From positions 1-28,634 of IMG/VR virus record IMGVR_UViG_3300044988_000193: a stretch of DNA of 28,634 nt. One strand, written 5' to 3'. This document shows, one piece after another, positions 6,929 to 14,447 of the stretch (its first letter is position 1; each line of letters begins with the position of its first letter). A model generated the notes under the pieces. It saw only the letters and a program-made list of their open reading frames with translations, searched no databases and was not told the DNA's origin. The translations under genes were made by a program, and so were the position numbers. The DNA is from a virus.

Positions 6929-7379
6929 GATCGACGTTGAAAAGATACGTAGGTTTACAGAAGCAGAGCTGGCTAAACATAGTAAAGGTCCGCTACCATT
7001 CTGCTATCAATTAGGTGCAGATACATTAATTGTTGGCAAGTATAAAATAGTAAAGATTACGGATAAAAATTGGCGAATAACTAAAGATAATGAGCAGGTA
7101 TTTGACTTTTTTAACAGAAAAGACGCTATATTTTATTGCATTGCCTTACACAAGCACAAATATGAATTGGCACAAGAAGTAAGAGTTAATGATAATTTAA
7201 TTGGTGTACTTGAATTCGACGCAATCTTATACAGGTATCGTTATAAACAGGCACAACAAAAGAACGATGACTGGAATATTGCATTATATTCTAATAAATA
7301 CACTGAAACTATGTTACGTATTGAAGAATCAAAGAAACAATTGAAGAAGTCTATTGTTTTGATAAATAATATTAAATAA
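6888..7379 (+). CDS. Hypothetical protein, probable virion component
   Basis: The protein has 163 residues from ATG 6888. An in-frame TTG at 6921, next to the upstream stop, is an alternative start giving 152 residues. It contains KYKIVKITDKNWRI and FNRKDAIFYCIALHKH, suggesting a small alpha/beta domain, then a helical, basic C-terminus (IEESKKQLKKSIVLINNIK). Similar proteins occur in T4-like marine phage structural modules, but I cannot name a function. Cys appears at two separated sites with no metal motif. A late-promoter-like AATAAATA inside it (7293-7300) may be chance. Confidence 0.7.
   Translation: MKPEKSTTKNVLTEIDVEKIRRFTEAELAKHSKGPLPFCYQLGADTLIVGKYKIVKITDKNWRITKDNEQVFDFFNRKDAIFYCIALHKHKYELAQEVRVNDNLIGVLEFDAILYRYRYKQAQQKNDDWNIALYSNKYTETMLRIEESKKQLKKSIVLINNIK
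7361..7368 (+). promoter_or_regulatory. Candidate T4-type late promoter GATAAATA
   Basis: GATAAATA lies within the 3' end of the preceding gene, 32 bases before the ATG at 7401, which has its own AGGAAG ribosome binding site. Confidence 0.55.
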
Positions 7380-7400
7380 TTGCATTAGGAAGAATTAACC

Positions 7401-8078
7401 ATGAAACTATCAGAAATGTCACAGACATCTGCAAAAAAAATTAATAAAGTATTAGAAAGCCGTTTTGGCTTTGCTATTGATTATGATAAATTGTCTATTA
7501 CCAAAGCTCAACGCTTAGGTGAAACAATATCGTTGAATCTAAACAAAATCCGTCATAGTGCGGATTTTCACACTGCGGAAACAAATCCACGTTATATGGA
7601 ATTGTTAACTGTACAAGAAGGCCTAAATACTTGGCTTACTGAACAACATCAACAACTAAATGAAGGCGAAGTTGGCAATGCAGAAGTATTGTTAGCTGCC
7701 AAAGATATGGTTGATAGTGTTCAGGACACCATTGAGAAAGTTGGTAAAATGCAAAATGAACAACTTCCACAATTACTTGACAGCATCCGTGACCAAATTG
7801 GTAGTGAACAAGCTGATGCATTTAAAAATGCAGTTGGTGCTACATTAGATCAACTAATGCAAAACTTACAATCTGCACGTGAAGGTGTTGACACTGGTGT
7901 ACGTGTATTAAGCGGTGAAGCAGTTGATCAACCAATGGCTTTGCCAGGTGATGAACTAGGTGCTGAATTACCTCCACCACCAGAAAGCGATTTTGATGCT
8001 GAAGAACCAGCTGATGGTTTTGCAGCTACTGATGCCGCTGTTGGTGGAACTGAAACATTAGGTAGAGAATTGCGCTAA
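7401..8078 (+). CDS. Probable virion structural or prohead core protein
   Basis: This 225-residue protein is strongly helical from about 35 to 170. It has long amphipathic stretches (EVLLAAKDMVDSVQDTIEKV, QLLDSIRDQIGSEQADAF) and then an acidic, Pro-rich tail (ELPPPPESDFDAEEPADG) ending in LGRELR. Length, helicity and acidity recall prohead core or scaffold proteins of T4-like phages, and homologues are usually listed as structural. The start MKLSEMSQ resembles the MK-x-x-E starts nearby but lacks a clear gp21 site. It overlaps the next gene by one base (TAATG). No catalytic motif is visible. Confidence 0.75.
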   Translation: MKLSEMSQTSAKKINKVLESRFGFAIDYDKLSITKAQRLGETISLNLNKIRHSADFHTAETNPRYMELLTVQEGLNTWLTEQHQQLNEGEVGNAEVLLAAKDMVDSVQDTIEKVGKMQNEQLPQLLDSIRDQIGSEQADAFKNAVGATLDQLMQNLQSAREGVDTGVRVLSGEAVDQPMALPGDELGAELPPPPESDFDAEEPADGFAATDAAVGGTETLGRELR

Positions 8079-8470
8079 TGCGTTTACGTGAATTTGCTCA
8101 CGGCCCAACAAACACTCCAGAGTCTAACCTAGTTACTGCTCTGGAGTTATTACGTCACCGTTCGCAAGACAAATCAGCATCGGCAACAATCAGCACACAA
8201 AGTCTTATTAATCTAGTGTTGAACACAGATCGTACATTCAGCTACGATGCACTAGTTGATGCAAATGAAAACAATCCAGCAGTAAAAAATCTAATCAAAA
8301 GTTTCAATCAAGATCAAGTTGTTCTTGCTCCGCTACAAGGTAGTGAAGAAGAACCTACAACAACTAACACTAATAGTGCAGAACAAAATACATTCCAAGC
8401 ACCAGTAGATGATGTTACTAGCATGGCTAAACGTGCCGCTAAAACACGTGGTGCACCTGTAGCACAATAA
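8078..8470 (+). CDS. Hypothetical protein, coupled to the upstream structural gene
   Basis: The 130-residue protein starts MRLREFAHGPTNTPESNL. Its N-terminal half is helical (LVTALELLRHRSQDKSAS, SLINLVLNTDRTFSYDALVDANE) and its C-terminal half is a disordered Thr/Asn/Glu-rich segment ending in a basic stretch, AKRAAKTRGAPVAQ. The TAATG junction with 7401-8078 suggests translational coupling and a shared role in virion assembly. I recognise the general type from T4-like phage structural regions but not a function. Confidence 0.7.
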   Translation: MRLREFAHGPTNTPESNLVTALELLRHRSQDKSASATISTQSLINLVLNTDRTFSYDALVDANENNPAVKNLIKSFNQDQVVLAPLQGSEEEPTTTNTNSAEQNTFQAPVDDVTSMAKRAAKTRGAPVAQ

Positions 8471-8492
8471 CTAAAACACATTGACCTACCAC

Positions 8493-8500
8493 TATAAATA
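8493..8500 (+). promoter_or_regulatory. Perfect T4 late promoter TATAAATA before iscU
   Basis: An exact late consensus lies 36 bases before the iscU start, in a 66-base gap after the structural gene pair. It implies that IscU is made late in infection. Confidence 0.75.
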
Positions 8501-8502
8501 GT

Positions 8503-8522
8503 ATAGTATATTAGTATACTAT
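8503..8522 (+). other. Inverted repeat / 5' leader hairpin before iscU
   Basis: ATAGTATA (8503-8510) and TATACTAT (8515-8522) pair perfectly around a 4-base loop, TTAG. The hairpin sits just after the late promoter and 4 bases before the AGGAGAG ribosome binding site, so it would be at or near the 5' end of the transcript. It is all A/T apart from one G/C pair, so it is weak. It could be an mRNA stabiliser, an operator or chance. Confidence 0.45.
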
Positions 8523-8536
8523 TATAGGAGAGTATT

Positions 8537-8911
8537 ATGGCATATTCAACTGCTGTGTTAGATCACTACGAAAATCCTAGAAATGTTGGTAAACTCGACG
8601 CCGCTGCATCAGACGTTGGCACCGGCATGGTAGGAGCTCCGGCCTGCGGTGATGTAATGAAGTTGCAAATACAAGTAGAAGATGGTATAATAATAGATGC
8701 AAAGTTTAAAACCTATGGTTGTGGCAGTGCAATTGCTAGTTCTAGTCTAGTAACAGAACTGCTTAAAGGTATGACTCTAGATGAAGCATCTGCAATTAAA
8801 AATTCAGCAATAGCAGAAGAACTTGCATTACCTCCAGTAAAGATTCACTGTAGTGTACTGGCAGAAGATGCTATTAAATCAGCAATAGAAGATTATAGGA
8901 AAAAACAATAG
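8537..8911 (+). CDS. iscU: IscU-type iron-sulfur cluster assembly scaffold
   Basis: The 124-residue product matches bacterial IscU in length and motifs. It has the start YSTAVLDHYENPRNVG, the cluster ligands C37 (in PACGD, with D39), C62 (in YGCGSAIASSS) and C105 (in KIHCS). It also has LPPVK at 98-102, the site bound by the HscA chaperone in bacterial IscU. All residues needed for cluster assembly are present, so it should work with host IscS, HscA/HscB and ferredoxin. It is the first gene after a perfect late promoter and has an AGGAGAG ribosome binding site. A DUF1289-type gene follows with a one-base overlap. Phage-borne IscU is an auxiliary metabolic gene; its codon and base use look like those of its neighbours. 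Confidence 0.95.
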   Translation: MAYSTAVLDHYENPRNVGKLDAAASDVGTGMVGAPACGDVMKLQIQVEDGIIIDAKFKTYGCGSAIASSSLVTELLKGMTLDEASAIKNSAIAEELALPPVKIHCSVLAEDAIKSAIEDYRKKQ

Positions 8912-9218
8912 TGAAAGAAGTCGAAGTCCATGTATTGGTGTTTGTCAATTAATTGACGAAGTGTGTCGCGGCTGCGGTAGAACAACAGAAGAAGTAAAAT
9001 GGATTCGATTCGAAGATGTGATGTCTATAGATAAAATAATTGTTCATTATTTAAATATATCCAGTGATTTAGTAGTACCTATCAGTCAATCACTTATATG
9101 GCAAGATACTGACAGACCTTCTAAAGATTGGTTTTATGATAAGATTAGCAAATTCCCTAATGCTGTGGCATGGATCGAAAATCATATCGATTCGCAAATC
9201 ACAGTACAGACTATATAG
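8911..9218 (+). CDS. DUF1289-type Cys-rich protein with extra C-terminal domain; start region out of frame
   Basis: The frame ending at 9218 reads RSPCIGVCQLIDEV, then CRGCGRTTEEVKWI (bases 8922-9005), which is the DUF1289 signature (SPCxxVC ... CxGCgRT). It is open back to 8889 but has no ATG, GTG or TTG upstream of that motif. The expected start, GTG 8911, overlaps the iscU stop and follows AGGA at 8897-8900, but is in a different frame. One extra A near 8914-8916 would give V-K-R-S-R-S-P-C. So there is either a one-base deletion (real or sequencing), a -1 slip, or a non-standard start; GTG 8961 would cut the motif. About 70 residues of unknown type follow the Cys motif, longer than typical DUF1289 proteins. 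A metal or Fe-S role is inferred from the iscU neighbour. Confidence 0.6.
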
Positions 9219-9285
9219 TAGTCACCCTATCTATCACTGCTTGTTTTTGCTCTTCGGTAAAATTATATTTATATGCTAGCCATTA

Positions 9286-9293
9286 ACTAAATA
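9286..9293 (+). promoter_or_regulatory. T4-type late promoter ACTAAATA, leaderless geometry
   Basis: ACTAAATA is followed by only 5 bases (TTATT) before the ATG at 9299. It is in the 80-base gap after the DUF1289 gene, where nothing else is seen. Confidence 0.65.
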
Positions 9294-9298
9294 TTATT

Positions 9299-9655
9299 AT
9301 GAAATTTCCAACAATCGAAATAGTAGATAGATATACTATTGCTGTAGTCAAACATGAATATACCCAAGGTGCTAATCAAGAAGAACTCGAATTCTACATG
9401 GCACAAATGCAAGAAATTGGCTTAGATTTACAACACCGACTTATAATTGAATTAATTGATCATCATAGATACGTTTGGTCATTGGAAGATGATTTTAAAA
9501 AGAATCGTATAGACAACTTACCTTTAGAAGAAATTGGTCGACGTGCATTACATATCAGAGATATCGGACATACGAGAGTTACTATTAAAAATACACTAGC
9601 TGAATTACTGGATGACCCGGTTAGAGAAATTAAACGTGATCATATTACAGAATGA
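9299..9655 (+). CDS. DUF6165-like small protein
   Basis: The 118-residue protein begins MKFPTIEIVDRYTIAVVKHEYT and contains HRYVWSLEDDFKK, then LEEIGRRALHIRDIGHTRVTIKN. This order (VDR-x-TI-x-x-x-K, W-x-x-EDD, A-x-x-IRD-x-x-x-x-R-x-x-x-KN) resembles DUF6165 (ELLDKITIL ... LWDIED ... ND-x-R-x-x-IK), a family often found beside sugar-modifying enzymes. The match is from memory and is tentative. It has a late promoter 5 bases before the ATG and overlaps the glycosyltransferase-like gene by ATGA, so the two are probably functionally linked. Confidence 0.7.
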   Translation: MKFPTIEIVDRYTIAVVKHEYTQGANQEELEFYMAQMQEIGLDLQHRLIIELIDHHRYVWSLEDDFKKNRIDNLPLEEIGRRALHIRDIGHTRVTIKNTLAELLDDPVREIKRDHITE

Positions 9656-10692
9656 TTTACAGATTAAATGATGACCATACAATTACTGAATTCAGTGATG
9701 TGTGGGTGGAGTACATCCTTACTCGATATATACCAGATAATAGTCTATTAGTGATAACACCCATTTTTGATTTTACTACTGGTATTCTTCAGATTACACA
9801 AATTGATCGAGAAATTATAGAAAATCATTCTGGTTGCATAATTGTTGATTCGTCGGGATGGGTAGCAGATACTAATCAATTATATCAAAATATTTTACAA
9901 TTAAATTTAACTGTACCATTTTATCTATTAACGGGAGAATTTACCTATTGTAATCATCCGCCTGCCAATACACATATAAAATTTTTTCCGTTTTGGACAG
10001 TATGGGCAAGTGCGCCGCATGCTATAGATGGTAATTTTAAAAATTATAATTTTTCTCAACAGCCTAAAAAATATAAACTTAGTTGCTTAAACGGCATGCC
10101 TTGGCAGCATAGAAAATGGGTGTATTTACAACTTGCACATAAACCGTATTTTAATGATATGGTGTTTAGTTATGGCAATCGAGATGATAATATTTCGTGT
10201 AATAATTTCAATGAATTCCGATTAACCGACGAAGAAAATAATAAATTTGCACAATTACCAGCTAAATTTAAATTTACAGACAGGGATCAACATACTAAGA
10301 TTGATATAACTATCGATCATCCAGCATATTTAGAAACATATATTAATCTAGTCACTGAAACTACTATAAATGGAAAATTCTCTATGCTCAGTGAAAAAAC
10401 ATTTAAACCAATTGTTGCTGGGCAATTATTCATATTAGTTGCTGCCGCCGGCGCAGTACAATTTTTACGAGATATCGGCATTGATACATTTGATGATATT
10501 ATTGATCATAGTTATGATACTCTAGTAGATAATAGATTGCGATTATTAGCAGTTATAGCACAAGTTGATCGTTTAATGACATTAGATCTTGATGAGATAT
10601 ACGCACAAATTAAACCTAGATTACAACGCAATTCGGAATATATTCGATCTGAAGAATTTAGGCAACAATTTTCTTTGACCTTTGACAATTAA
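9652..10692 (+). CDS. Glycosyltransferase-like protein
   Basis: The product is 346 residues. The C-terminal block SMLSEKTFKPIVAGQLFILV, then a Gly/Ala turn, LRDIGIDTFDDIIDHSYD and a final helix, is the pattern of phage proteins similar to exostosin or fucosyltransferase-type GT-B enzymes (E-K-x-F-x-x-x-x-x-G-x-x-x-V block). This part would bind the nucleotide sugar. The N-terminal half (YILTRYIP ... CIIVDSSGW ... PFYLLTGEFTYCNHP) is a second Rossmann-like lobe. Substrate could be virion protein, phage DNA or host surface sugar; none is indicated. It is coupled by ATGA to the DUF6165-like gene. An early promoter for the next gene overlaps its 3' end. Confidence 0.65.
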   Translation: MIYRLNDDHTITEFSDVWVEYILTRYIPDNSLLVITPIFDFTTGILQITQIDREIIENHSGCIIVDSSGWVADTNQLYQNILQLNLTVPFYLLTGEFTYCNHPPANTHIKFFPFWTVWASAPHAIDGNFKNYNFSQQPKKYKLSCLNGMPWQHRKWVYLQLAHKPYFNDMVFSYGNRDDNISCNNFNEFRLTDEENNKFAQLPAKFKFTDRDQHTKIDITIDHPAYLETYINLVTETTINGKFSMLSEKTFKPIVAGQLFILVAAAGAVQFLRDIGIDTFDDIIDHSYDTLVDNRLRLLAVIAQVDRLMTLDLDEIYAQIKPRLQRNSEYIRSEEFRQQFSLTFDN

Positions 10693-10703
10693 CCTTATAT
10701 ACT
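10675..10703 (+). promoter_or_regulatory. Sigma70-type early promoter, leaderless geometry
   Basis: TTGACC (10675-10680), a 17-base spacer and TATACT (10698-10703) form a near-consensus promoter, lying partly in the 3' end of the preceding gene. Only 6 bases (AATAGT) separate the -10 from the ATG at 10710, which is where transcription should start. Confidence 0.8.
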
Positions 10704-10709
10704 AATAGT

Positions 10710-11393
10710 ATGCTTATACAAAAATATGATTACACACCCATTAATCGCCAGAGCGAGAATGGAAAAAGACTTTACAGTTTACCAGATGGTAGTAAGGTTC
10801 CTTCAGTAACAACAATCTTAGACAAGACAAAACCACCTGAAGCTAAGTTAGCCTTAGAAAACTGGCGGAAGTCAGTTGGCGAAAAGAAAGCACAGGAAAT
10901 CACTACAGAAGCCGCTAATCGTGGAACACGTATGCACAAGTGGTTAGAAGACTATGTGCAGAACAATCGTCAAATGGGCGAACCCGGCACTAATCCCTAC
11001 AGTATACAAAGCCATAAAATGGCACAAAAGATTGTAGAGGAAGGATTGGTGCATGTAGATGAAGTATGGGGTATTGAAGTGCCTTTATACGTTAGTGGAC
11101 TGTATGCTGGTACAACTGACGCTTGTGGTGTACACAAAGGTAAACCGGCTATTTTAGACTACAAACAGACTAATAAACCTAAGAAAACAGAGTGGGTTCA
11201 GGACTATTTCCTTCAATTATGTGCCTATGGACTAGCACATAACGAAACTCACGGAACAGACATTCGACAGGGTGTTATTCTAATGTGCAGTCAAGACTTC
11301 CAATACCAAACTTGGACAGTTGAAGGCGCTGAATGGGATATGTGGACTGAACGTTGGTTGAAAAGAGTGGAGCAGTATTATAATCTCAGCTAA
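10710..11393 (+). CDS. PD-(D/E)XK family exonuclease (RecB/Cas4-like)
   Basis: The 227-residue protein has the nuclease motifs in order: ANRGTRMHKWLE at 69-80 (RecB-type RG..H), GIEVPLYVSGLYAGTTDACG at 121-140 (Glu and D137), AILDYKQTNK at 147-156 (D150-x-K152), and QDYFLQLCAYGLA at 164-176 (QxxxY motif). These make a complete metal-dependent nuclease core. T4-like marine phages carry similar exonucleases, probably for host DNA breakdown or recombination. A strong host-type promoter with almost no leader sits in front, so it is likely an early, singly transcribed gene between late units. Confidence 0.88.
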   Translation: MLIQKYDYTPINRQSENGKRLYSLPDGSKVPSVTTILDKTKPPEAKLALENWRKSVGEKKAQEITTEAANRGTRMHKWLEDYVQNNRQMGEPGTNPYSIQSHKMAQKIVEEGLVHVDEVWGIEVPLYVSGLYAGTTDACGVHKGKPAILDYKQTNKPKKTEWVQDYFLQLCAYGLAHNETHGTDIRQGVILMCSQDFQYQTWTVEGAEWDMWTERWLKRVEQYYNLS

Positions 11394-11396
11394 ATA
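11389..11396 (+). promoter_or_regulatory. T4-type late promoter GCTAAATA
   Basis: GCTAAATA overlaps the stop codon of the nuclease gene and lies 23 bases before the ATG at 11420. The leader has a TAGGATA ribosome binding site. Confidence 0.65.
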
Positions 11397-11419
11397 TAAA
11401 ATATAGATAGGATATTAAT

Positions 11420-12010
11420 ATGGCTGTAACCCAAATCTCCAAAATACAAATCCGCAGAGGACTGCAAGAAAATTTACCACAACTTAGCTCGGCTGAGATG
11501 GGTTGGTCAATCGACGAACAGCGTTTGTTTATTGGTAATGGTACATTAGCTGAAGGTGCACCGGCAGTTGGCATGACTGAAATACTTACTACTCAAAGTA
11601 TGTATAGTGAGTTAGCCCTCATCGAAGCATTACAAGGTAATGTTGCTAACATGACAGCAAATATTAGTACTATTCAATCTAATATTGATAGTCTAGAAGC
11701 AAATGTTGCATTGCATACATTTACATTTCCAGGCAATACACTAGTTGCTGCTAATACTACTATAACATTCGAATCACTTTCTTCTCGCACAATTGATTAT
11801 ACTATTATTCGTGGCTCAACTTCACGAGTTGGTACACTTAAAGTCACTGAGCTGTTAGGCACATCATTGTACGAAGATGATTATGTTGAAACAGCTGACA
11901 CCGGAGTTGTATTAGGATTTCAAAGCGATGTTAATGCAGCGATATTAACCTATACTACAACTAGTGGTGTCGATGCTACATTTAACTATTATATAAAGAC
12001 ATTTATCTAA
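11420..12010 (+). CDS. Tail fibre or baseplate protein with Mtd-N-like domain
   Basis: The 196-residue product opens with SKIQIRRGLQENLPQL, then AEMGWSIDEQRLFIGNGTLA (about 25-44). This is the repeat-like N-terminal domain seen in Bordetella phage Mtd and many phage fibres (IQ-x-RRG ... GE-x-G ... D-x-x-RL-x-IG-x-G). A short coiled-coil-like segment (ALIEALQGNVANMTANISTIQSNIDSLEANV) and a beta-rich C-terminal half with Thr/Ser-rich strands follow. A fibre or adhesin role is likely. Its own late promoter supports a virion function. The gene at 25242 carries a related N-terminal motif. Confidence 0.75.
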   Translation: MAVTQISKIQIRRGLQENLPQLSSAEMGWSIDEQRLFIGNGTLAEGAPAVGMTEILTTQSMYSELALIEALQGNVANMTANISTIQSNIDSLEANVALHTFTFPGNTLVAANTTITFESLSSRTIDYTIIRGSTSRVGTLKVTELLGTSLYEDDYVETADTGVVLGFQSDVNAAILTYTTTSGVDATFNYYIKTFI

Positions 12011-12044
12011 TATAAAACTTGCAAAAAGTTGAAATATTATGTAC

Positions 12045-12054
12045 ACTGTATAGT
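12045..12054 (+). promoter_or_regulatory. Candidate extended -10 promoter for nrdA
   Basis: ACTGTATAGT resembles the ACTGTATAAT element of the early promoters at 22485 and 22938, but there is no good -35 at 17 bases. AGTAAATA at 12058-12065 is a weak late-like match. The 112-base gap 12011-12122 holds no other recognisable feature. Confidence 0.4.
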
Positions 12055-12122
12055 ATAAGTAAATACAACACAACAATCAACAATACAAATTTAGAGCAGT
12101 ACTAAATTACGAGGTTATCAAA

Positions 12123-14447
12123 TTGAGTATCATTCAAGTAATAAAACGTAGCGGTAGCCGTGCCCCACTAGCAGTAGATAAATGGCAAGCCCAGATCACA
12201 AAGGTCTGTGCTGGAATTGCAGATGTAAGTCAGAGTATGATTGAGATCAAAGCACAGCCGCATTTTTATGATGGTATTAGCACACGTGAAATTGATGAAA
12301 TTACACTTCGTGCTATTGTCGATCTTATTGACATTGAACACAATCCAGATATCGGGCATACTAATTATCAATATGTAGCAGGCAAACAACGCCTAAGCAT
12401 GTTACGCAAAGACGTCTACGGTGATTATGAAGTTCCTCGTTTATACGAAATTGTTAAAAAGAATGTAGCAACCGGATTGTACACATCAGAACTACTTGAT
12501 TGGTATAGTGAAGAAGAATGGGACAAGATGGATTCTTTTGTCGACCACACCAAAGATGAAACATATTCATATGCGGCCATTGAGCAACTAATTGAAAAAT
12601 ACCTTGTACGCAATCGTGCAACTAAACAAATTTACGAAACTCCGCAGATACGTTACATAGTCGCCGCAGCCACCGTCTTTCATAAAGAAGAACCTGGTAA
12701 CGCACGTATGCGTTTTATCAAAGAATACTACACCTGCGCTAGTGACAGTTTGTTTACCCTAGCAACGCCTGTTCTCGCCGGCCTAGGCACACCAACTAAA
12801 CAATTTAGTTCATGTGTATTGATCAAAGCGGACGACGACCTAGACAGTATATTTGCATCAGGTGAAATGATGGCCAAGTATGCTAGTAAACGTGCTGGCA
12901 TTGGTTTAGAAATCGGTCGCTTACGTAGTTTAGGATCACCTATACGTGGCGGCGAAATACAACATACGGGTATGATTCCATTCTTGAAGAAATGGTTTGG
13001 TGATCTACGTAGTTGTAGTCAAGGCGGCATTCGTAATGCTAGTGCTACTGTATTCTATCCAATTTGGCATCATCAGTTTGATGATCTTATTGTACTTAAA
13101 AATAATCAAGGTACAGATGAAACACGTGTCCGTCATATGGACTATGGCGTAGTATTATCTAGCTTCTTCTGGCGCAGATTTAAAAACAAAGAAATGATTA
13201 CATTCTTTGATCCTAATGAAGTACCTGACTTATACGAAGCCTTCTACAGTAACACTGAATTGTTTGAAGAACTTTATGTTAAGTACGAGAAACAAAAAAA
13301 TCTACGTAAGAAAACAATGTCAGCTGAAGAAGTATTCAAAGGCGGCATTTTAAAAGAACGTACAGATACAGGACGTATCTATCTAGTGTTTATTGATAAC
13401 GTTATGAAGCAAGGACCATTTGATCCAGAATATCATACCATCTATCAAAGTAATCTGTGTTGCGAGATTTTACTACCCACTAAGCCATTCAAACGCTTAG
13501 ATGATCCAACTGGTCGCATTGCCCTGTGTACACTTGGTAGTATAAATTGGGGTGCTTTCCGCAATCCAGAGGACATGCGACGTGCCTGTCGCATCCTACA
13601 ACGTAGCTTATGTAACATCTTAGACTATCAAGATTTCTTAAGTATACAAAGCCAATTGTCAAACGATGAACTACAACCATTGGGCATTGGTATTACTAAC
13701 TTGGCCTACTGGCATGCTAAACGTAGCCTACAGTACGGTGATAGCGATGCACTACAAGAAGTTAAAAGTTGGATGGAACATCAAGCATTCTACTTAACAG
13801 AAGCTACAGTTGAACTAGCTCGAGAGCGTGGCCCGTGTTTAGATTCAGCAAAAACACGTTACGGTCAAGGACAGTTTCCGTGGGAGAATCGTGCCGCTGG
13901 TGTTAATGAACTTGCTGACTTTACTCCTACTCGTGAACTTGATTGGGAACAGTTACGCAGTGACATGAGATCATATGGTGTGCGTAATGCTACCTTAATG
14001 GCTATTGCACCAGTTGAATCAAGTTCAGTTGTTATTAACTCAACTAATGGTATTGAAATGCCTATGAGTTTAATTTCAGTTAAAGAATCAAAAGCTGGTA
14101 GCTTTACGCAAGTAGTTCCAGAATATCATAAATTGAAAAATAAATATCAATTAATGTGGGAACAGAAAGATTGTGATGCATACTTAAAAACTGCAGCAGT
14201 ACTAGCGGCTTATGTTGATCAATCAATTAGTACAAATACTTTTTACAATCCGGCGCACTTTGCAGATAGAAAAGTACCAACTACATTAATTGCTAAGAAC
14301 TTAATGCAAGCACATATATGGGGTCTAAAGACCTTCTATTATAGCTTAATTAATAAACAAGGTAGTAAGATGGTTGCAGAAGATGTGCCGGAGATGGCAG
14401 AGATTGATTTTGATGATGAAGAAGATTGTGAAGGGTGTAAATTATAA
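12123..14447 (+). CDS. nrdA: Class Ia ribonucleotide reductase, large (alpha) subunit
   Basis: The protein has 774 residues, near E. coli NrdA (761). It has an N-terminal ATP-cone region (about 1-95) and then the barrel with the radical and redox residues by alignment from memory: C231 (E. coli C225), N444 (N437), C446 (C439), E448 (E441), C469 (C462), and a Tyr pair near 735 in FYYSL. The C-terminal DCEGCKL carries the C-x-x-C that relays electrons from glutaredoxin. It makes deoxyribonucleotides for phage DNA synthesis. The start is TTG 12123, supported by GAGG at 12111-12114. The next gene overlaps by one base, and nrdB and a glutaredoxin follow. Confidence 0.97.
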   Translation: MSIIQVIKRSGSRAPLAVDKWQAQITKVCAGIADVSQSMIEIKAQPHFYDGISTREIDEITLRAIVDLIDIEHNPDIGHTNYQYVAGKQRLSMLRKDVYGDYEVPRLYEIVKKNVATGLYTSELLDWYSEEEWDKMDSFVDHTKDETYSYAAIEQLIEKYLVRNRATKQIYETPQIRYIVAAATVFHKEEPGNARMRFIKEYYTCASDSLFTLATPVLAGLGTPTKQFSSCVLIKADDDLDSIFASGEMMAKYASKRAGIGLEIGRLRSLGSPIRGGEIQHTGMIPFLKKWFGDLRSCSQGGIRNASATVFYPIWHHQFDDLIVLKNNQGTDETRVRHMDYGVVLSSFFWRRFKNKEMITFFDPNEVPDLYEAFYSNTELFEELYVKYEKQKNLRKKTMSAEEVFKGGILKERTDTGRIYLVFIDNVMKQGPFDPEYHTIYQSNLCCEILLPTKPFKRLDDPTGRIALCTLGSINWGAFRNPEDMRRACRILQRSLCNILDYQDFLSIQSQLSNDELQPLGIGITNLAYWHAKRSLQYGDSDALQEVKSWMEHQAFYLTEATVELARERGPCLDSAKTRYGQGQFPWENRAAGVNELADFTPTRELDWEQLRSDMRSYGVRNATLMAIAPVESSSVVINSTNGIEMPMSLISVKESKAGSFTQVVPEYHKLKNKYQLMWEQKDCDAYLKTAAVLAAYVDQSISTNTFYNPAHFADRKVPTTLIAKNLMQAHIWGLKTFYYSLINKQGSKMVAEDVPEMAEIDFDDEEDCEGCKL

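Noticed and set aside
7293-7300. AATAAATA inside the gene 6888-7379
   Set aside because: It matches the late motif but lies mid-gene, with a second, closer motif at 7361 before the next start; probably chance.
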